64,000 nt of DNA from Bacteroidales bacterium UBA5326 (GTDB taxonomy: Bacteria > Bacteroidota > Bacteroidia > Bacteroidales > UBA932): assembly GCA_002408205.1 (NCBI GenBank), contig DHQY01000009.1, positions 124,001 through 188,000 of the forward strand, written 5' to 3'. The notes beneath the pieces are model-generated. The model was not told the origin of the DNA. It saw nothing but the letters and a program-made list of their open reading frames with translations, and ran no database searches. Below are positions 15,886 through 24,584 of the stretch, one piece after another (within the stretch, counting starts at the first letter, position 1; each line of letters starts with the position of its first letter). A program made the position numbers and the translations under genes.

Positions 15886-18039
15886 ATGAAAACTTATTCA
15901 ACCGAACAAATTCGCAATGTGGTTTTGATGGGTAATACCAAGTCCGGGAAGACCACTCTGGCGGAGGCTATGATGATGGAAGGCAAAGTGATTGACCGCC
16001 GTGGAACCGTCGAAGCCAAAAATACCGTTTGTGACAATACGGAAATAGAACAATTGTATCAAAGGTCTATTTATCCGACACTCTTTTATACAGAGTTTAT
16101 GGATCACAAACTGAATTTTATTGATACCCCGGGTTCCGATGATTTCATTGGCGGTCTTATTTCTGCATTCAAAGTTGCCGATTCAGGCGTGATGATCGTT
16201 AACGCACAACAGGGTGTTGAAGTGGGAACTGAAATTTTCTCCCGTTATGCCGAGCAGCACAGAAAACCCCTTATTCTGGCCGTTAATCAGCTGGATCATG
16301 AAAAAGCCAACTGGGAAACCACACTCGATTCTTTACATGAGTGCTTTGGAAATAAAGTCTGCCCCCTGCAATTCCCCGTTTCTACCGGAGCCGATTTCAA
16401 CTCTTTCATAGATGTGGTCAGCATGAAAGAATACCGCTTTACCGATGATAACGGTGCTTTTGAGGTGGTTGACATCCCTGCCGACCTTAAAGAAAAAGCA
16501 GATGAAATGCATGCGGCTCTTGCCGAACTGGCGGCCGAGGCAGATGAATCCCTTATGGAGGTTTTCTTTGAAAACGGAGGGTTGAAACCAGAAGAAATCA
16601 TTAAGGGTCTTGTCATAGGATTTCAGAAATGTGAGATCATGCCGTTACTTGTTATATCCGGGAAGAAAGATATTGGTGTAAAACGCATGCTCGAACTGAT
16701 CACCCTTATTGCACCGGATCCTTCGGTAACAGTCAGCAAGACGACCTCGGGCGAAATCATTCCATGCGATCCCAAAGGCGTTCCCTCGTTATATATTTAT
16801 AAAACAGCCCTTGAACAACATTTGGGCGATGTGGCTTTCTTCAGGGTAATGTCCGGAAAGATCACCGAATCGATGGACCTTATTAATGCCAATAACGACA
16901 GTAAAGAACGCCTGTCGGCCATTTTTGCCGCTGCCGGAAAGAAACGTGAAAAAGTAACTGAACTGATGGCCGGTGACATGGGTTGTACCGTAAAGCTCAA
17001 ATCGGCCAAGACAGGTCATACACTTAACGGGAACGGCAAAGACTGGCAGTTTGAGCCCATTGTATTTCCTCCCTCCAAATTCCGTACAGCCATTAAGGCA
17101 AAATCCGAAAAGGATGACGAAAAACTGGGCGAGATCCTCAACCGGGCCGCCGCCGAAGATCCCACTATTGTTGTGGAATATTCCAAGGAGCTTAAACAGA
17201 TTATTCTGAGCGGACAGGGAGAACATCATATTAATACCCTCAAATGGCAGATCAACAACACCCATAAAATGGAGATTGACCTGCTTTCACCAAAGATCCC
17301 CTACCGTGAAACCATAACAAAGATGGCCGCCTCCAGTTACCGTCATAAAAAACAATCGGGAGGCGCCGGACAGTTTGGAGAAGTACACCTGCTCATTGAA
17401 CCTTATATTGAAGGAGCGCCCGATAATAACCGCTTTAAAGTGGACGGAAAGGATTTGGTGCTGAACATCAAAGGCAAAGACGAATACATTATGGACTGGG
17501 GCGGCAAGCTCATTTACCACAACTGTATCGTAGGCGGTTCCATTGACGCCCGCTTTATGCCTGCCATTCTGAAAGGGGTTATGGAGAAAATGGAAGAGGG
17601 ACCCCTTACAGGATCTTACGCCCGTGATATAAAATGCTATATCTATGACGGAAAAATGCACCCGGTTGACTCCAACGAGATCTCGTTTAAGCTGGCCGGC
17701 AGGAATGCTTTTAAAGACGCGTTCAAAAAAGCCGGGCCCAAGATCATGGAACCTATATACATAGTCGAGGTAATGGTTCCGTCCGACTGTATGGGAGATG
17801 TCATGAGTGACCTTCAAAACCGCAGAGCCCTTATTGAAGGAATGAGCAGTGAGAAAGGTTTCCAGATCCTGAAAGCAAGAGTGCCCTTGGCCGAATTGAA
17901 TAAATATTCAACCACGCTGAGCTCCCTGACTTCCGGACGGGCAAGTTTCACCATGAATTTCCTTGAATACGCGCAGGTTCCTTCGGATGTTCAGGAAAAA
18001 CTCCTGAAAGAATACGAAGAAGAGGAAAAAGACGAATAA
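15886..18039 (+). CDS. fusA2: Elongation factor G paralogue with altered GTPase motifs (EF-G2 type)
   Basis: Translational GTPase with full EF-G architecture over 717 residues: G domain, domain II, III, IV (IPYRETITKMAASSYRHKKQSGGAGQFGEV) and V, ending in an acidic EEEEKDE tail. The P-loop GNTKSGKT (16-23) is intact. In G3, however, the sequence is DTPGSDDF (80-87): Ser 84 replaces the His that activates water for GTP hydrolysis in canonical EF-G (DTPGHVDF). G4 reads NQLD (134-137) instead of NKxD, and the switch I RGITI motif is degenerate. This matches the Bacteroides EF-G2 paralogue reported to support translation without GTP hydrolysis; equivalence here is inference. LolD-like and TrmN6-like genes follow closely. 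Confidence 0.88.
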   Translation: MKTYSTEQIRNVVLMGNTKSGKTTLAEAMMMEGKVIDRRGTVEAKNTVCDNTEIEQLYQRSIYPTLFYTEFMDHKLNFIDTPGSDDFIGGLISAFKVADSGVMIVNAQQGVEVGTEIFSRYAEQHRKPLILAVNQLDHEKANWETTLDSLHECFGNKVCPLQFPVSTGADFNSFIDVVSMKEYRFTDDNGAFEVVDIPADLKEKADEMHAALAELAAEADESLMEVFFENGGLKPEEIIKGLVIGFQKCEIMPLLVISGKKDIGVKRMLELITLIAPDPSVTVSKTTSGEIIPCDPKGVPSLYIYKTALEQHLGDVAFFRVMSGKITESMDLINANNDSKERLSAIFAAAGKKREKVTELMAGDMGCTVKLKSAKTGHTLNGNGKDWQFEPIVFPPSKFRTAIKAKSEKDDEKLGEILNRAAAEDPTIVVEYSKELKQIILSGQGEHHINTLKWQINNTHKMEIDLLSPKIPYRETITKMAASSYRHKKQSGGAGQFGEVHLLIEPYIEGAPDNNRFKVDGKDLVLNIKGKDEYIMDWGGKLIYHNCIVGGSIDARFMPAILKGVMEKMEEGPLTGSYARDIKCYIYDGKMHPVDSNEISFKLAGRNAFKDAFKKAGPKIMEPIYIVEVMVPSDCMGDVMSDLQNRRALIEGMSSEKGFQILKARVPLAELNKYSTTLSSLTSGRASFTMNFLEYAQVPSDVQEKLLKEYEEEEKDE

Positions 18040-18053
18040 TACTATTTCCGCCG

Positions 18054-18710
18054 ATGATTAAAGCGGACTACATAACCAAATCGTTCGGCAGCGTGCAGGT
18101 CCTCAAGGGCATATCCCTTCTGGTGGCACCTGCCGAAGTGGTTTCTGTAACAGGTGCCAGCGGAGCTGGAAAAACCACTTTTCTTCAGATCCTGGGTACT
18201 TTGTCCCGGCCGGACTCCGGTCAGGTATGGATTGGCGGTACTCCGGTCTTTGAATTAAAAAAAGACAAACTGGCCGAATTCAGGAACAGGCAGATTGGCT
18301 TCGTATTCCAGTTCCATCATTTGCTTCCTGAATTTACCGCACTTGAGAACGTCTGCATTCCCGGGTTTATTGCCAAAGATCCCGTGGACCAGGTTAAGGA
18401 ACATGCCAGGGAACTTCTTGAATTTCTAGGACTTGTACACAGGATGGATCATAAACCGTCCGAGTTGAGTGGTGGAGAACAACAGCGTGTTGCTGTTGCA
18501 CGTGCCCTCATAAACCGTCCGGCGGTTCTCCTGGCAGATGAACCTTCCGGGAATCTCGATTCCCATAACAAAAACGAGCTTCACCAACTTTTTTTCCGTT
18601 TAAGGGACACTTATGGTCAGACAATAATCATAGTCACGCACGATCAGTCGCTGGCCCGGTTAAGCGACCGCAGCCTGACCATGCGCGACGGTTTATTTAT
18701 CGATCCGTAA
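18054..18710 (+). CDS. ABC transporter ATP-binding protein, LolD-like
   Basis: ATPase subunit of a MacB/LolD-type ABC system; LolD with LolC/E extracts lipoproteins from the inner membrane. In 218 residues it shows Walker A GASGAGKT (34-41), the Q-loop in FVFQFHHLLPEFTALENV, the signature LSGGEQQRVAVARAL, Walker B VLLADEPSGNLD and the H-loop IIIVTHDQ. The FQFHHLLPEFTALENV stretch is characteristic of the LolD subgroup. No permease gene is adjacent, so the partner is encoded elsewhere. The start is 14 bp after the EF-G stop, and its stop overlaps the next ATG by 1 base (TAATG), indicating one transcript. Confidence 0.88.
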   Translation: MIKADYITKSFGSVQVLKGISLLVAPAEVVSVTGASGAGKTTFLQILGTLSRPDSGQVWIGGTPVFELKKDKLAEFRNRQIGFVFQFHHLLPEFTALENVCIPGFIAKDPVDQVKEHARELLEFLGLVHRMDHKPSELSGGEQQRVAVARALINRPAVLLADEPSGNLDSHNKNELHQLFFRLRDTYGQTIIIVTHDQSLARLSDRSLTMRDGLFIDP

Positions 18711-19438
18711 TGGGACCATTTTGTTTTAAACAATTTTCTCTGAACCACGAGCGTTCTGCGATGCCTGTAAATACAGACGGCGTATTACTTGGGGCCTGGG
18801 CCGGTCTCTACGGCGCAGACGCTTCCTTGCGTATTTTAGATGTAGGGACCGGTTGTGGAATAGTGGCATTGATGATGGCTCAACGATTCCCCGAGGCCAC
18901 GATAGATGCGTTGGACATAGATTTGCCCTCGGTTGAGGAGGCAGCAGAAAATGCGGTCTCTTCACCCTGGAGCAGCCGCATAGCTGTATATTGTTCCGAT
19001 TTCAGAAACTTCGAGGCCGAGCATCCCTATGACCTGATTGTGTCTAATCCGCCTTTCTTCCTGGATTCTCTTAAAACACCCGATGCCCGCAGGACCAACG
19101 CCCGACACAGTCATTCCGGGAGCCTTCCCCACGGAGCGCTTCTCAGGCGCGCGGCCGCCCTGCTCGGTTCGTCAGGTCAATTCGCGGTTATTCTCCCGGC
19201 CGATCAGGCAGAATCTTTTCTGGAAATGGCGGCTTTGGCCAAACCTTTTCCACTGTATTTGAACCGTCGCACCAATGTTTATTCTCATAAAGGAAAGCCT
19301 GCTTTCAGGGTCCTGCTTAGCCTGGGCAGGGCAAAAGAAAAACAGGGAGAAGACGCCCTGTTTATTTACAATGAAACGGGTGCGGAATACAATCCCGTAT
19401 ATATCCAGCTGGTTAAGGATTTTTATCTTTGGGCTTAA
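18710..19438 (+). CDS. tRNA1(Val) (adenine37-N6)-methyltransferase, TrmN6/YfiC family
   Basis: Class I SAM-dependent methyltransferase that modifies A37 of tRNA-Val in the characterised E. coli homologue. The 242-residue protein has the SAM-binding glycine motif ILDVGTGCGIVALMM, an acidic IDALDID strand end and the catalytic NPPFF (motif IV, N6-adenine type) in DLIVSNPPFFLDSL. The N-terminal FKQFSLNHERSAMPVNTDGVLLGAW is also typical of YfiC proteins. It starts in the stop codon of the LolD-like gene (TAATG). The convergent gene on the minus strand ends 10 bp downstream, with no hairpin between. Confidence 0.9.
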   Translation: MGPFCFKQFSLNHERSAMPVNTDGVLLGAWAGLYGADASLRILDVGTGCGIVALMMAQRFPEATIDALDIDLPSVEEAAENAVSSPWSSRIAVYCSDFRNFEAEHPYDLIVSNPPFFLDSLKTPDARRTNARHSHSGSLPHGALLRRAAALLGSSGQFAVILPADQAESFLEMAALAKPFPLYLNRRTNVYSHKGKPAFRVLLSLGRAKEKQGEDALFIYNETGAEYNPVYIQLVKDFYLWA

Positions 19439-19448
19439 GCCGGCCGGC

Positions 19449-19946
19449 TCATTTCTCTTCCGCTCTTTCCGAAATCTTTTGTTCTATGTATTCACGGAAT
19501 AATTTATTACTGAAATGTTCTTCGGCCAGATAAAACCGGGCTACTTTTTCGGTTGACAACACCTTAAGAAATCTGATATGGTATTCGGCCCTTACCTGAT
19601 TTTCGTCTTTAAAGGTATTCAGGTATGTTCCCAGGTCTTTGTTCAAAGATGATTTGTTCACCGATTCCGGTGCAAGTGCCTTATACATATTCTTTTTGGA
19701 ACGGCCTCTAAGGTGTGAGATGTCATTTATTTTTTTCTCCATCTCATTATAAAGAGGCCAGAATTTTTCTGCTTCATCTGTTGTAAGGCCTGTTTCCTGT
19801 GTAATGAAAGCAACCTTCTGGGCCTGGATGGTCTCTCTTTCCGCCTGTCGTTCCTGATCTGTCTTTCGCTGGAGATTCTTCTCCTGCGCCTGTAATCCAA
19901 AAGGTAACAGGCACATCAACAATAGGGCAATAACTGTACGGTTCAT
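19449..19946 (-). CDS. Periplasmic sensor-like protein linked to ECF sigma factor
   Basis: Exported protein of 165 residues. The signal peptide (MNRTVIALLLMCLLPFGLQAQ) precedes a highly charged, mostly helical body containing ITQETGLTTDEAEKFWPLYNEMEKKI, a motif seen in Bacteroidales proteins annotated as sensors of ECF sigma factors and distantly like Spy/CpxP LTxEQ proteins. It is the last gene of a sigma / anti-sigma / sensor trio: 8 bp separates it from the upstream membrane protein. Inference: it senses envelope state and affects the anti-sigma factor. No Cys or catalytic motif supports a more specific role. Confidence 0.7.
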   Translation of the reverse strand: MNRTVIALLLMCLLPFGLQAQEKNLQRKTDQERQAERETIQAQKVAFITQETGLTTDEAEKFWPLYNEMEKKINDISHLRGRSKKNMYKALAPESVNKSSLNKDLGTYLNTFKDENQVRAEYHIRFLKVLSTEKVARFYLAEEHFSNKLFREYIEQKISERAEEK

Positions 19947-19954
19947 GGCTTTGA

Positions 19955-20395
19955 TTATTCGTTGTCAATTTGTAAAGATTCTATATCCATTCCGGGATAA
20001 TTCATGTATTCAATGAGCTCATCCAGGTCGAGGTCAGTTTCCGGAGCCGGTTCACGGAATTCGTCCATATCGGTAATAAAGAATGAAGATACGGTCTGGT
20101 GGGACAATCCCAGCTCCGACAGTTCGGAAAACAAAGAGTATTCTTCCGTCTGCTGCGAGTCCGCCCTGTTTCTTCCGGTAAGCATAAACAGGGCATATCC
20201 AATACCAAAAAGCAGGGCAAAAGAAGCAGCAAACTGAAACAGTGATCTTAGGGAAAGGCGCGGATGTTCCGGTTCGACTGTTGGTGCCACGGCCGATTCC
20301 ATTTGCCACTCTTCCGTTACCATCCGGAAATAATCCTCAGGTACGGTATAGGGATTCTGTTTCAAATGCGGATCATTTAACATGTCTTTACTCAT
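19955..20395 (-). CDS. Single-pass membrane protein, putative anti-sigma factor
   Basis: 146 residues with one central membrane helix (FQFAASFALLFGIGYALFML, about 76-95). An N-terminal cytoplasmic half carries NPYTVPEDYFRMVTEEW, a short motif common in Bacteroidota anti-sigma-like proteins. The acidic periplasmic C-terminus (DLDLDELIEYMNYPGMDIESL) follows the helix. It lies between an ECF sigma gene (33 bp upstream) and the periplasmic sensor-like gene. No zinc-binding HxxxCxxC motif is present, so it is not a classical ZAS anti-sigma factor; the assignment rests on topology and gene order. Confidence 0.65.
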   Translation of the reverse strand: MSKDMLNDPHLKQNPYTVPEDYFRMVTEEWQMESAVAPTVEPEHPRLSLRSLFQFAASFALLFGIGYALFMLTGRNRADSQQTEEYSLFSELSELGLSHQTVSSFFITDMDEFREPAPETDLDLDELIEYMNYPGMDIESLQIDNE

Positions 20396-20428
20396 AACGT
20401 CTTTTAGATAGTTATCAATGCTTAAGGT

Positions 20429-20956
20429 TTAAAGCAGCATCGCTTTTAATGACTGCTCAACCTTTTGTGCTGCGTGATGATAGGAGGCTTTGAGGGCTCC
20501 CACCGAGGTTCCCAGTATGGTGGACATATCTTCGTATTTTATCTCATCGAAATAACGCATGTTAAAAACAAGCCTCTGTTTGTGAGGTAGCTGCAGGATT
20601 GCTTTTTGTAGAGCACGTTGCATGGCATCTCCGTCAAAGAGGACGGCTTCTGAATTAAGCCGCTCTTCCAGTGGAAAATTTTTAAGGGACTTGTTCTTTT
20701 TCAAAAAGGTCAGAACTTCGTTGGTGGCAATCCGGTACAGCCATGTAAAAATTTGTGATTCCCAGCGGAATGTAGGCAGTCCTGTCCAGGCCTTCATGAG
20801 CGTATTCTGGAGCAGATCATCGGCATCTTCGTGAACGATGACCATTTTCCTGATATGCCAATAAAGACGCTGACCGTACTGTTGTACCATCTGCCCGAAA
20901 GCGCGCTGATATTGTCCGCTTTCACACCATTCCTGTAACTCTTTATCTGAGTTCAC
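20429..20956 (-). CDS. ECF-type RNA polymerase sigma factor
   Basis: Extracytoplasmic-function sigma-70 factor of 175 residues that redirects RNA polymerase to stress or envelope promoters. Region 2 shows DADDLLQNTLMKAW and FTWLYRIATNEVLTFLKK (core binding and -10 recognition). Region 4 shows LPHKQRLVFNMRYFDEIKYEDMS followed by an HTH (GTSVGALKASYHHAAQKVEQ). The start is a GTG (20954-20956) inside the end of the transketolase C-subunit gene, a 14-bp overlap, so its expression appears tied to the transketolase transcript. The putative anti-sigma and sensor-like genes follow directly. Confidence 0.92.
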   Translation of the reverse strand: MNSDKELQEWCESGQYQRAFGQMVQQYGQRLYWHIRKMVIVHEDADDLLQNTLMKAWTGLPTFRWESQIFTWLYRIATNEVLTFLKKNKSLKNFPLEERLNSEAVLFDGDAMQRALQKAILQLPHKQRLVFNMRYFDEIKYEDMSTILGTSVGALKASYHHAAQKVEQSLKAMLL

Positions 20957-21878
20957 AAACTTTTGCTACAATATTGGCCGCATTAAGTCCGTACACATTC
21001 ATCAGTTCTGCGGGTGTGCCGCTCTGCCCGAATCCATCTTCCATGGCTACCATCCTCATTGGAACAGGACAATGCCTGGCCAGTACCCCGGCAACCAGCT
21101 CTCCCAGGCCTCCGGCCACCAGATGTTCTTCTGCGGTGACCACAGCTCCTGTCTTACGGGCCGAGTCAATAATGGCTTGCATATCCAGGGGTTTAATGGT
21201 GTGAATATTTATCAGCTCGGCTTTAATTCCTTTAGCGCCGAGAATTTTTACGGCCTCGAGGGCTTCCCATACCAGGTGACCGGTAGCCAGAATGGTCACA
21301 TCCTCACCCGGCTCCATCAACCAGGCTTTCCCAATTTCATACGGCCCGTCAGCCGGGGTAAAATTAGGCACCGAAGGGCGCCCGAAACGCAGATAAACAG
21401 GTCCTTTCCATTCTGCAGCTGCCATTGTGGCCAACCGGGTCTGATTGTAGTCGCAGGGATTAATGACTGTCATATGCGGCATGGCACGCATAAGCGCAAT
21501 GTCTTCCATAGTCTGGTGGGTCGCACCGTCCTCTCCCAGTGTGATGCCCGCATGCGAAGCAGCAATCTTCACGTTGGTTTGCGAATAACATATAGATTGC
21601 CGTACCTGATCATATACACGACCGGTGGCGAATTCGGCAAATGTTCCCACAAAGGGGATTTTCCCGGTTACCGCCAGACCGGCAGCGGTCCCCATCATGT
21701 TGGCCTCGGCAATGCCGCATTGAAAGAACCTTTGAGGAAAGGCTTCGGCAAAAGCTTCCATCTTCAGGGACCCTATAAGGTCTGCACAGAGAGCCACTAC
21801 CCGTGGGTCCTTTTTTCCTATCTCGTATAAACCGGCTCCGAATCCGGAACGGGTGTCTTTATTTCCAGTATTTGTCAT
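20943..21878 (-). CDS. Transketolase, C-terminal subunit
   Basis: Half of a split transketolase, which moves two-carbon units between sugar phosphates in the non-oxidative pentose phosphate pathway. The 311 residues correspond to the pyrimidine-binding and C-terminal domains: FFQCGIAEANMMGTAAGLA carries the Glu that activates thiamine diphosphate, GITLGEDGATHQTMEDIALMRAMP the phosphate/cofactor loop, and the C-terminal part is a typical alpha/beta domain. The N-terminal subunit gene lies 12 bp upstream. A DXS- or pyruvate-dehydrogenase-like identity is less likely given the partner's sequence. Confidence 0.92.
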   Translation of the reverse strand: MTNTGNKDTRSGFGAGLYEIGKKDPRVVALCADLIGSLKMEAFAEAFPQRFFQCGIAEANMMGTAAGLAVTGKIPFVGTFAEFATGRVYDQVRQSICYSQTNVKIAASHAGITLGEDGATHQTMEDIALMRAMPHMTVINPCDYNQTRLATMAAAEWKGPVYLRFGRPSVPNFTPADGPYEIGKAWLMEPGEDVTILATGHLVWEALEAVKILGAKGIKAELINIHTIKPLDMQAIIDSARKTGAVVTAEEHLVAGGLGELVAGVLARHCPVPMRMVAMEDGFGQSGTPAELMNVYGLNAANIVAKVCELR

Positions 21879-21890
21879 AGAAAAATGCTT

Positions 21891-22733
21891 TTAATAATCT
21901 CCAATTGTTTCTTTAAGTTGAGCCAGGGCCTGTTTTTCCTGTTCGGCAGAAGGTGCTTTCCCATGCCACTTATGGGAGTCGAACATGAAGTCAACACCTT
22001 GTCCCATATTAGTATGCATCAATATCATAACCGGGCCTTCCTGTGGCTCGTTTGCTTTGGCATAAGCCTGCCGGATCTCATCGTAATGATGTCCGTCACA
22101 AGTAATCACCCGCCATCCGAAGGCTTTCCACTTGGCACACAGGTCTCCCACACCCCCAATCTTTTCTACAGGACCGTCAATTTGCTGCCTGTTCCAGTCG
22201 GTCATAGCAATGAGGTTATTGATCTTGTGATGGGCTGCAAACATGGCAGCTTCCCAGACCTGTCCTTCTTCACTTTCGCCGTCTCCGAGCAATACATATA
22301 CTTTATGATTATCTCCGTCAATTTGTTTGCTGAGAGCCGCGCCGCAGGCAACGGACAAACCCTGGCCCAGCGATCCGCTGGCCACGTGTATACCCGGCAG
22401 ACCGTTTTCCACACTCGGGTGTCCCTGCAACCTCGACCCCAATTTCCGAAAAGTAGCCAGTTCTGACACCGGGAAATACCCCATGCGTGCCAACAGACTG
22501 TAAAATAAGGGGGAAATATGTCCAATGGATAAGAAAAACATATCCATATTTCGTCCGTCTCTGGACCATTGGCCGGGAGTCTGTTTCAGGCATTCTGCAT
22601 ACAGTACGGTCATGAAATCGGTACTGCTGAGAGATCCCCCCGGGTGACCGCTTGTTGCGGAGGTCACCATCCGAATAATGTCACGCCGGATTTGAGAAGC
22701 ATAATCCGGGACCGAATAAGGAGCTTGTTGCAT
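21891..22733 (-). CDS. Transketolase, N-terminal subunit
   Basis: Thiamine-diphosphate-binding half of the split transketolase. From the ATG at 22731-22733 (MQQAPYSVPDYASQIRRDI) the protein has 280 residues with TSATSGHPGGSLSSTDFM, GSLGQGLSVACGAAL, and the ThDP/Mg motif LGDGESEEGQVWEAA ending near DWNRQQIDG. I reject the upstream in-frame ATG at 22850: that stretch contains the -7 box of this gene (22761-22768) and encodes nothing family-like. Forms an operon with the C-terminal subunit and the ECF sigma module. Confidence 0.93.
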   Translation of the reverse strand: MQQAPYSVPDYASQIRRDIIRMVTSATSGHPGGSLSSTDFMTVLYAECLKQTPGQWSRDGRNMDMFFLSIGHISPLFYSLLARMGYFPVSELATFRKLGSRLQGHPSVENGLPGIHVASGSLGQGLSVACGAALSKQIDGDNHKVYVLLGDGESEEGQVWEAAMFAAHHKINNLIAMTDWNRQQIDGPVEKIGGVGDLCAKWKAFGWRVITCDGHHYDEIRQAYAKANEPQEGPVMILMHTNMGQGVDFMFDSHKWHGKAPSAEQEKQALAQLKETIGDY

Positions 22734-22760
22734 AATTCTTTGTTGATTTTGATTAACAGG

Positions 22761-22786
22761 CAAAGATAAAAAAATAATTACCTTTG
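22761..22786. promoter_or_regulatory. Mirror promoter transketolase operon / lepA
   Basis: CAAAGATA (22761-22768; minus box) and TACCTTTG (22779-22786; plus box) are separated by an A/T-only 10-bp spacer. The plus box ends 8 nt before the lepA ATG; the minus box is 27 nt from the transketolase start. Confidence 0.75.
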
Positions 22787-22794
22787 CGCCACTT

Positions 22795-24582
22795 ATGAAG
22801 CACATTAGGAATTTTTGTATAATAGCCCATATTGACCACGGTAAAAGCACGCTGGCAGACCGGCTGCTGGAGTTGACTCATACGCTGGAACAGCGCGACA
22901 TGGAAGCTCAGGTGCTGGATAGCATGGACCTCGAGAGAGAGAAGGGCATTACAATTAAATCCCATGCCATTCAACTCGATTATACCCATAACGGCCAGCA
23001 ATATGTACTCAATCTTCTGGATACTCCGGGCCATGTGGATTTTTCATATGAAGTTTCCCGTGCCATAGCCTCGTGTGAAGGAGCGCTTCTGGTGGTGGAT
23101 GCCACTCAGGGGGTTCAGGCTCAGACTATATCCAATCTATATCTTGCTATCTCGCATAACCTCGAGATCATACCTATTCTCAATAAAATAGATATGGATG
23201 CTGCTATGGTCGATGTGGTTCGTGACCAGGTGGTCGATTTGCTGGGATGTAAGCCCGGGGAAGTGTTACTGACAAGTGCCCGGACCGGAGAAGGAGTCGC
23301 CGAGGTTCTTGAGGCCATCGTGGAACGAATACCACCTCCAACCGGAAACTCAGATGCTCCTTTGCAAGCCCTGATATTTGATTCAATATTTAACTCATTC
23401 CGCGGCATTATTGCCTATTTCAAAGTGGTGAACGGTGTAATCAGGCAGGGGGATAAAGTTAAATTCTTTAATACCGGAAAAGAATACGATGCCGACGAGG
23501 TTGGTATCCTGCGGATGAAGATGTATCCCCGTCAGGAAATTGGTACCGGCGATGTGGGTTATATCATTTCCGGTATCAAAACGGTTTCTGAAGTCAAGGT
23601 GGGAGATACCATAACACATGTGGCCGTACCCTGCCGCCAGGCAATTGCCGGGTTCGAAGAGGTTAAGCCCATGGTATTTGCCGGTTTGTACCCTGTCGAT
23701 ACCGACGGCTACGAAGACCTTCGCTCCGCTTTGGAAAAACTCCGGTTGAATGATGCCTCGCTTACATTCGAGCCTGAGTCTTCTCTGGCTCTCGGGTTCG
23801 GCTTTCGTTGCGGGTTCCTTGGATTGCTCCATATGGAAATCGTACAGGAACGGCTTTTCCGTGAGTTCGATGCCGATGTTATCACAACAGTTCCCAATGT
23901 ATCATATAAAGTCTATACTACCCAGGGTGAAATAACCGATGTACACAATCCTTCAGGTCTGCCGGCCCTGACGCTCATAGATGAAATTGAAGAACCTTAC
24001 ATCAAAGCGCAGGTGATCTCCAAGGCCGATTATTTCGGTCCTATTATGAAGCTTTGTCTGGACAAGAGAGGAGTCCTTGAGAACCAGCATTTTCTTACCT
24101 CGGACCGGGTGGAGCTGACTTTCAAAATGCCTCTTGCCGAGATTGTCTTTGATTTTTACGACAAACTAAAAAGTGTCTCACGAGGCTATGCATCATTTGA
24201 TTATCATCTGGCCGGGTATGAGAAAGCCGATCTTGTAAAGCTGGATATTCTTCTTAACGGAGAACCGGTCGATGCCCTTTCGAGCCTTATCCACAGGGAT
24301 CATTCTTACGATTTCGGCCGCAAAATGTGTGAAAAACTGAAAGAACTTATTCCGCGGCAACAATTCGACATTGCCATTCAGGCCGCAATAGGAGCCAAGA
24401 TTATTGCACGCGAAACGGTTAAGGCTGTTCGCAAGGACGTTACGGCAAAATGTTACGGAGGCGATATTACCCGAAAGCGGAAACTCCTTGAAAAGCAGAA
24501 GAAGGGGAAACGCCGCATGCGCCAGATAGGCAATGTGGAAGTTCCCCAGTCAGCTTTTATGGCTGTATTAAAGCTCGATTGA
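22795..24582 (+). CDS. lepA: Elongation factor 4 (LepA), back-translocating GTPase
   Basis: Ribosome-associated GTPase acting on translation elongation and initiation fidelity. The 595 residues match LepA. GTPase motifs are canonical: AHIDHGKST (P-loop), LEREKGITIKS (switch I), DTPGHVDF with the catalytic His, and NKID. The LepA-specific C-terminal domain is present, with the basic end RKRKLLEKQKKGKRRMRQIG. The contrast with the altered EF-G paralogue upstream is useful: this gene keeps every catalytic residue that one has lost. The ATG is 8 nt from the -7 box, so a leader of only a few bases is expected. It ends 2 bp from the convergent DUF2812 gene. Confidence 0.97.
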   Translation: MKHIRNFCIIAHIDHGKSTLADRLLELTHTLEQRDMEAQVLDSMDLEREKGITIKSHAIQLDYTHNGQQYVLNLLDTPGHVDFSYEVSRAIASCEGALLVVDATQGVQAQTISNLYLAISHNLEIIPILNKIDMDAAMVDVVRDQVVDLLGCKPGEVLLTSARTGEGVAEVLEAIVERIPPPTGNSDAPLQALIFDSIFNSFRGIIAYFKVVNGVIRQGDKVKFFNTGKEYDADEVGILRMKMYPRQEIGTGDVGYIISGIKTVSEVKVGDTITHVAVPCRQAIAGFEEVKPMVFAGLYPVDTDGYEDLRSALEKLRLNDASLTFEPESSLALGFGFRCGFLGLLHMEIVQERLFREFDADVITTVPNVSYKVYTTQGEITDVHNPSGLPALTLIDEIEEPYIKAQVISKADYFGPIMKLCLDKRGVLENQHFLTSDRVELTFKMPLAEIVFDFYDKLKSVSRGYASFDYHLAGYEKADLVKLDILLNGEPVDALSSLIHRDHSYDFGRKMCEKLKELIPRQQFDIAIQAAIGAKIIARETVKAVRKDVTAKCYGGDITRKRKLLEKQKKGKRRMRQIGNVEVPQSAFMAVLKLD

Positions 24583-24584
24583 TA

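Noticed and set aside
21072..21830. 252-codon open frame on plus strand
   Set aside because: Antisense to the transketolase C-subunit gene, which has intact family motifs.
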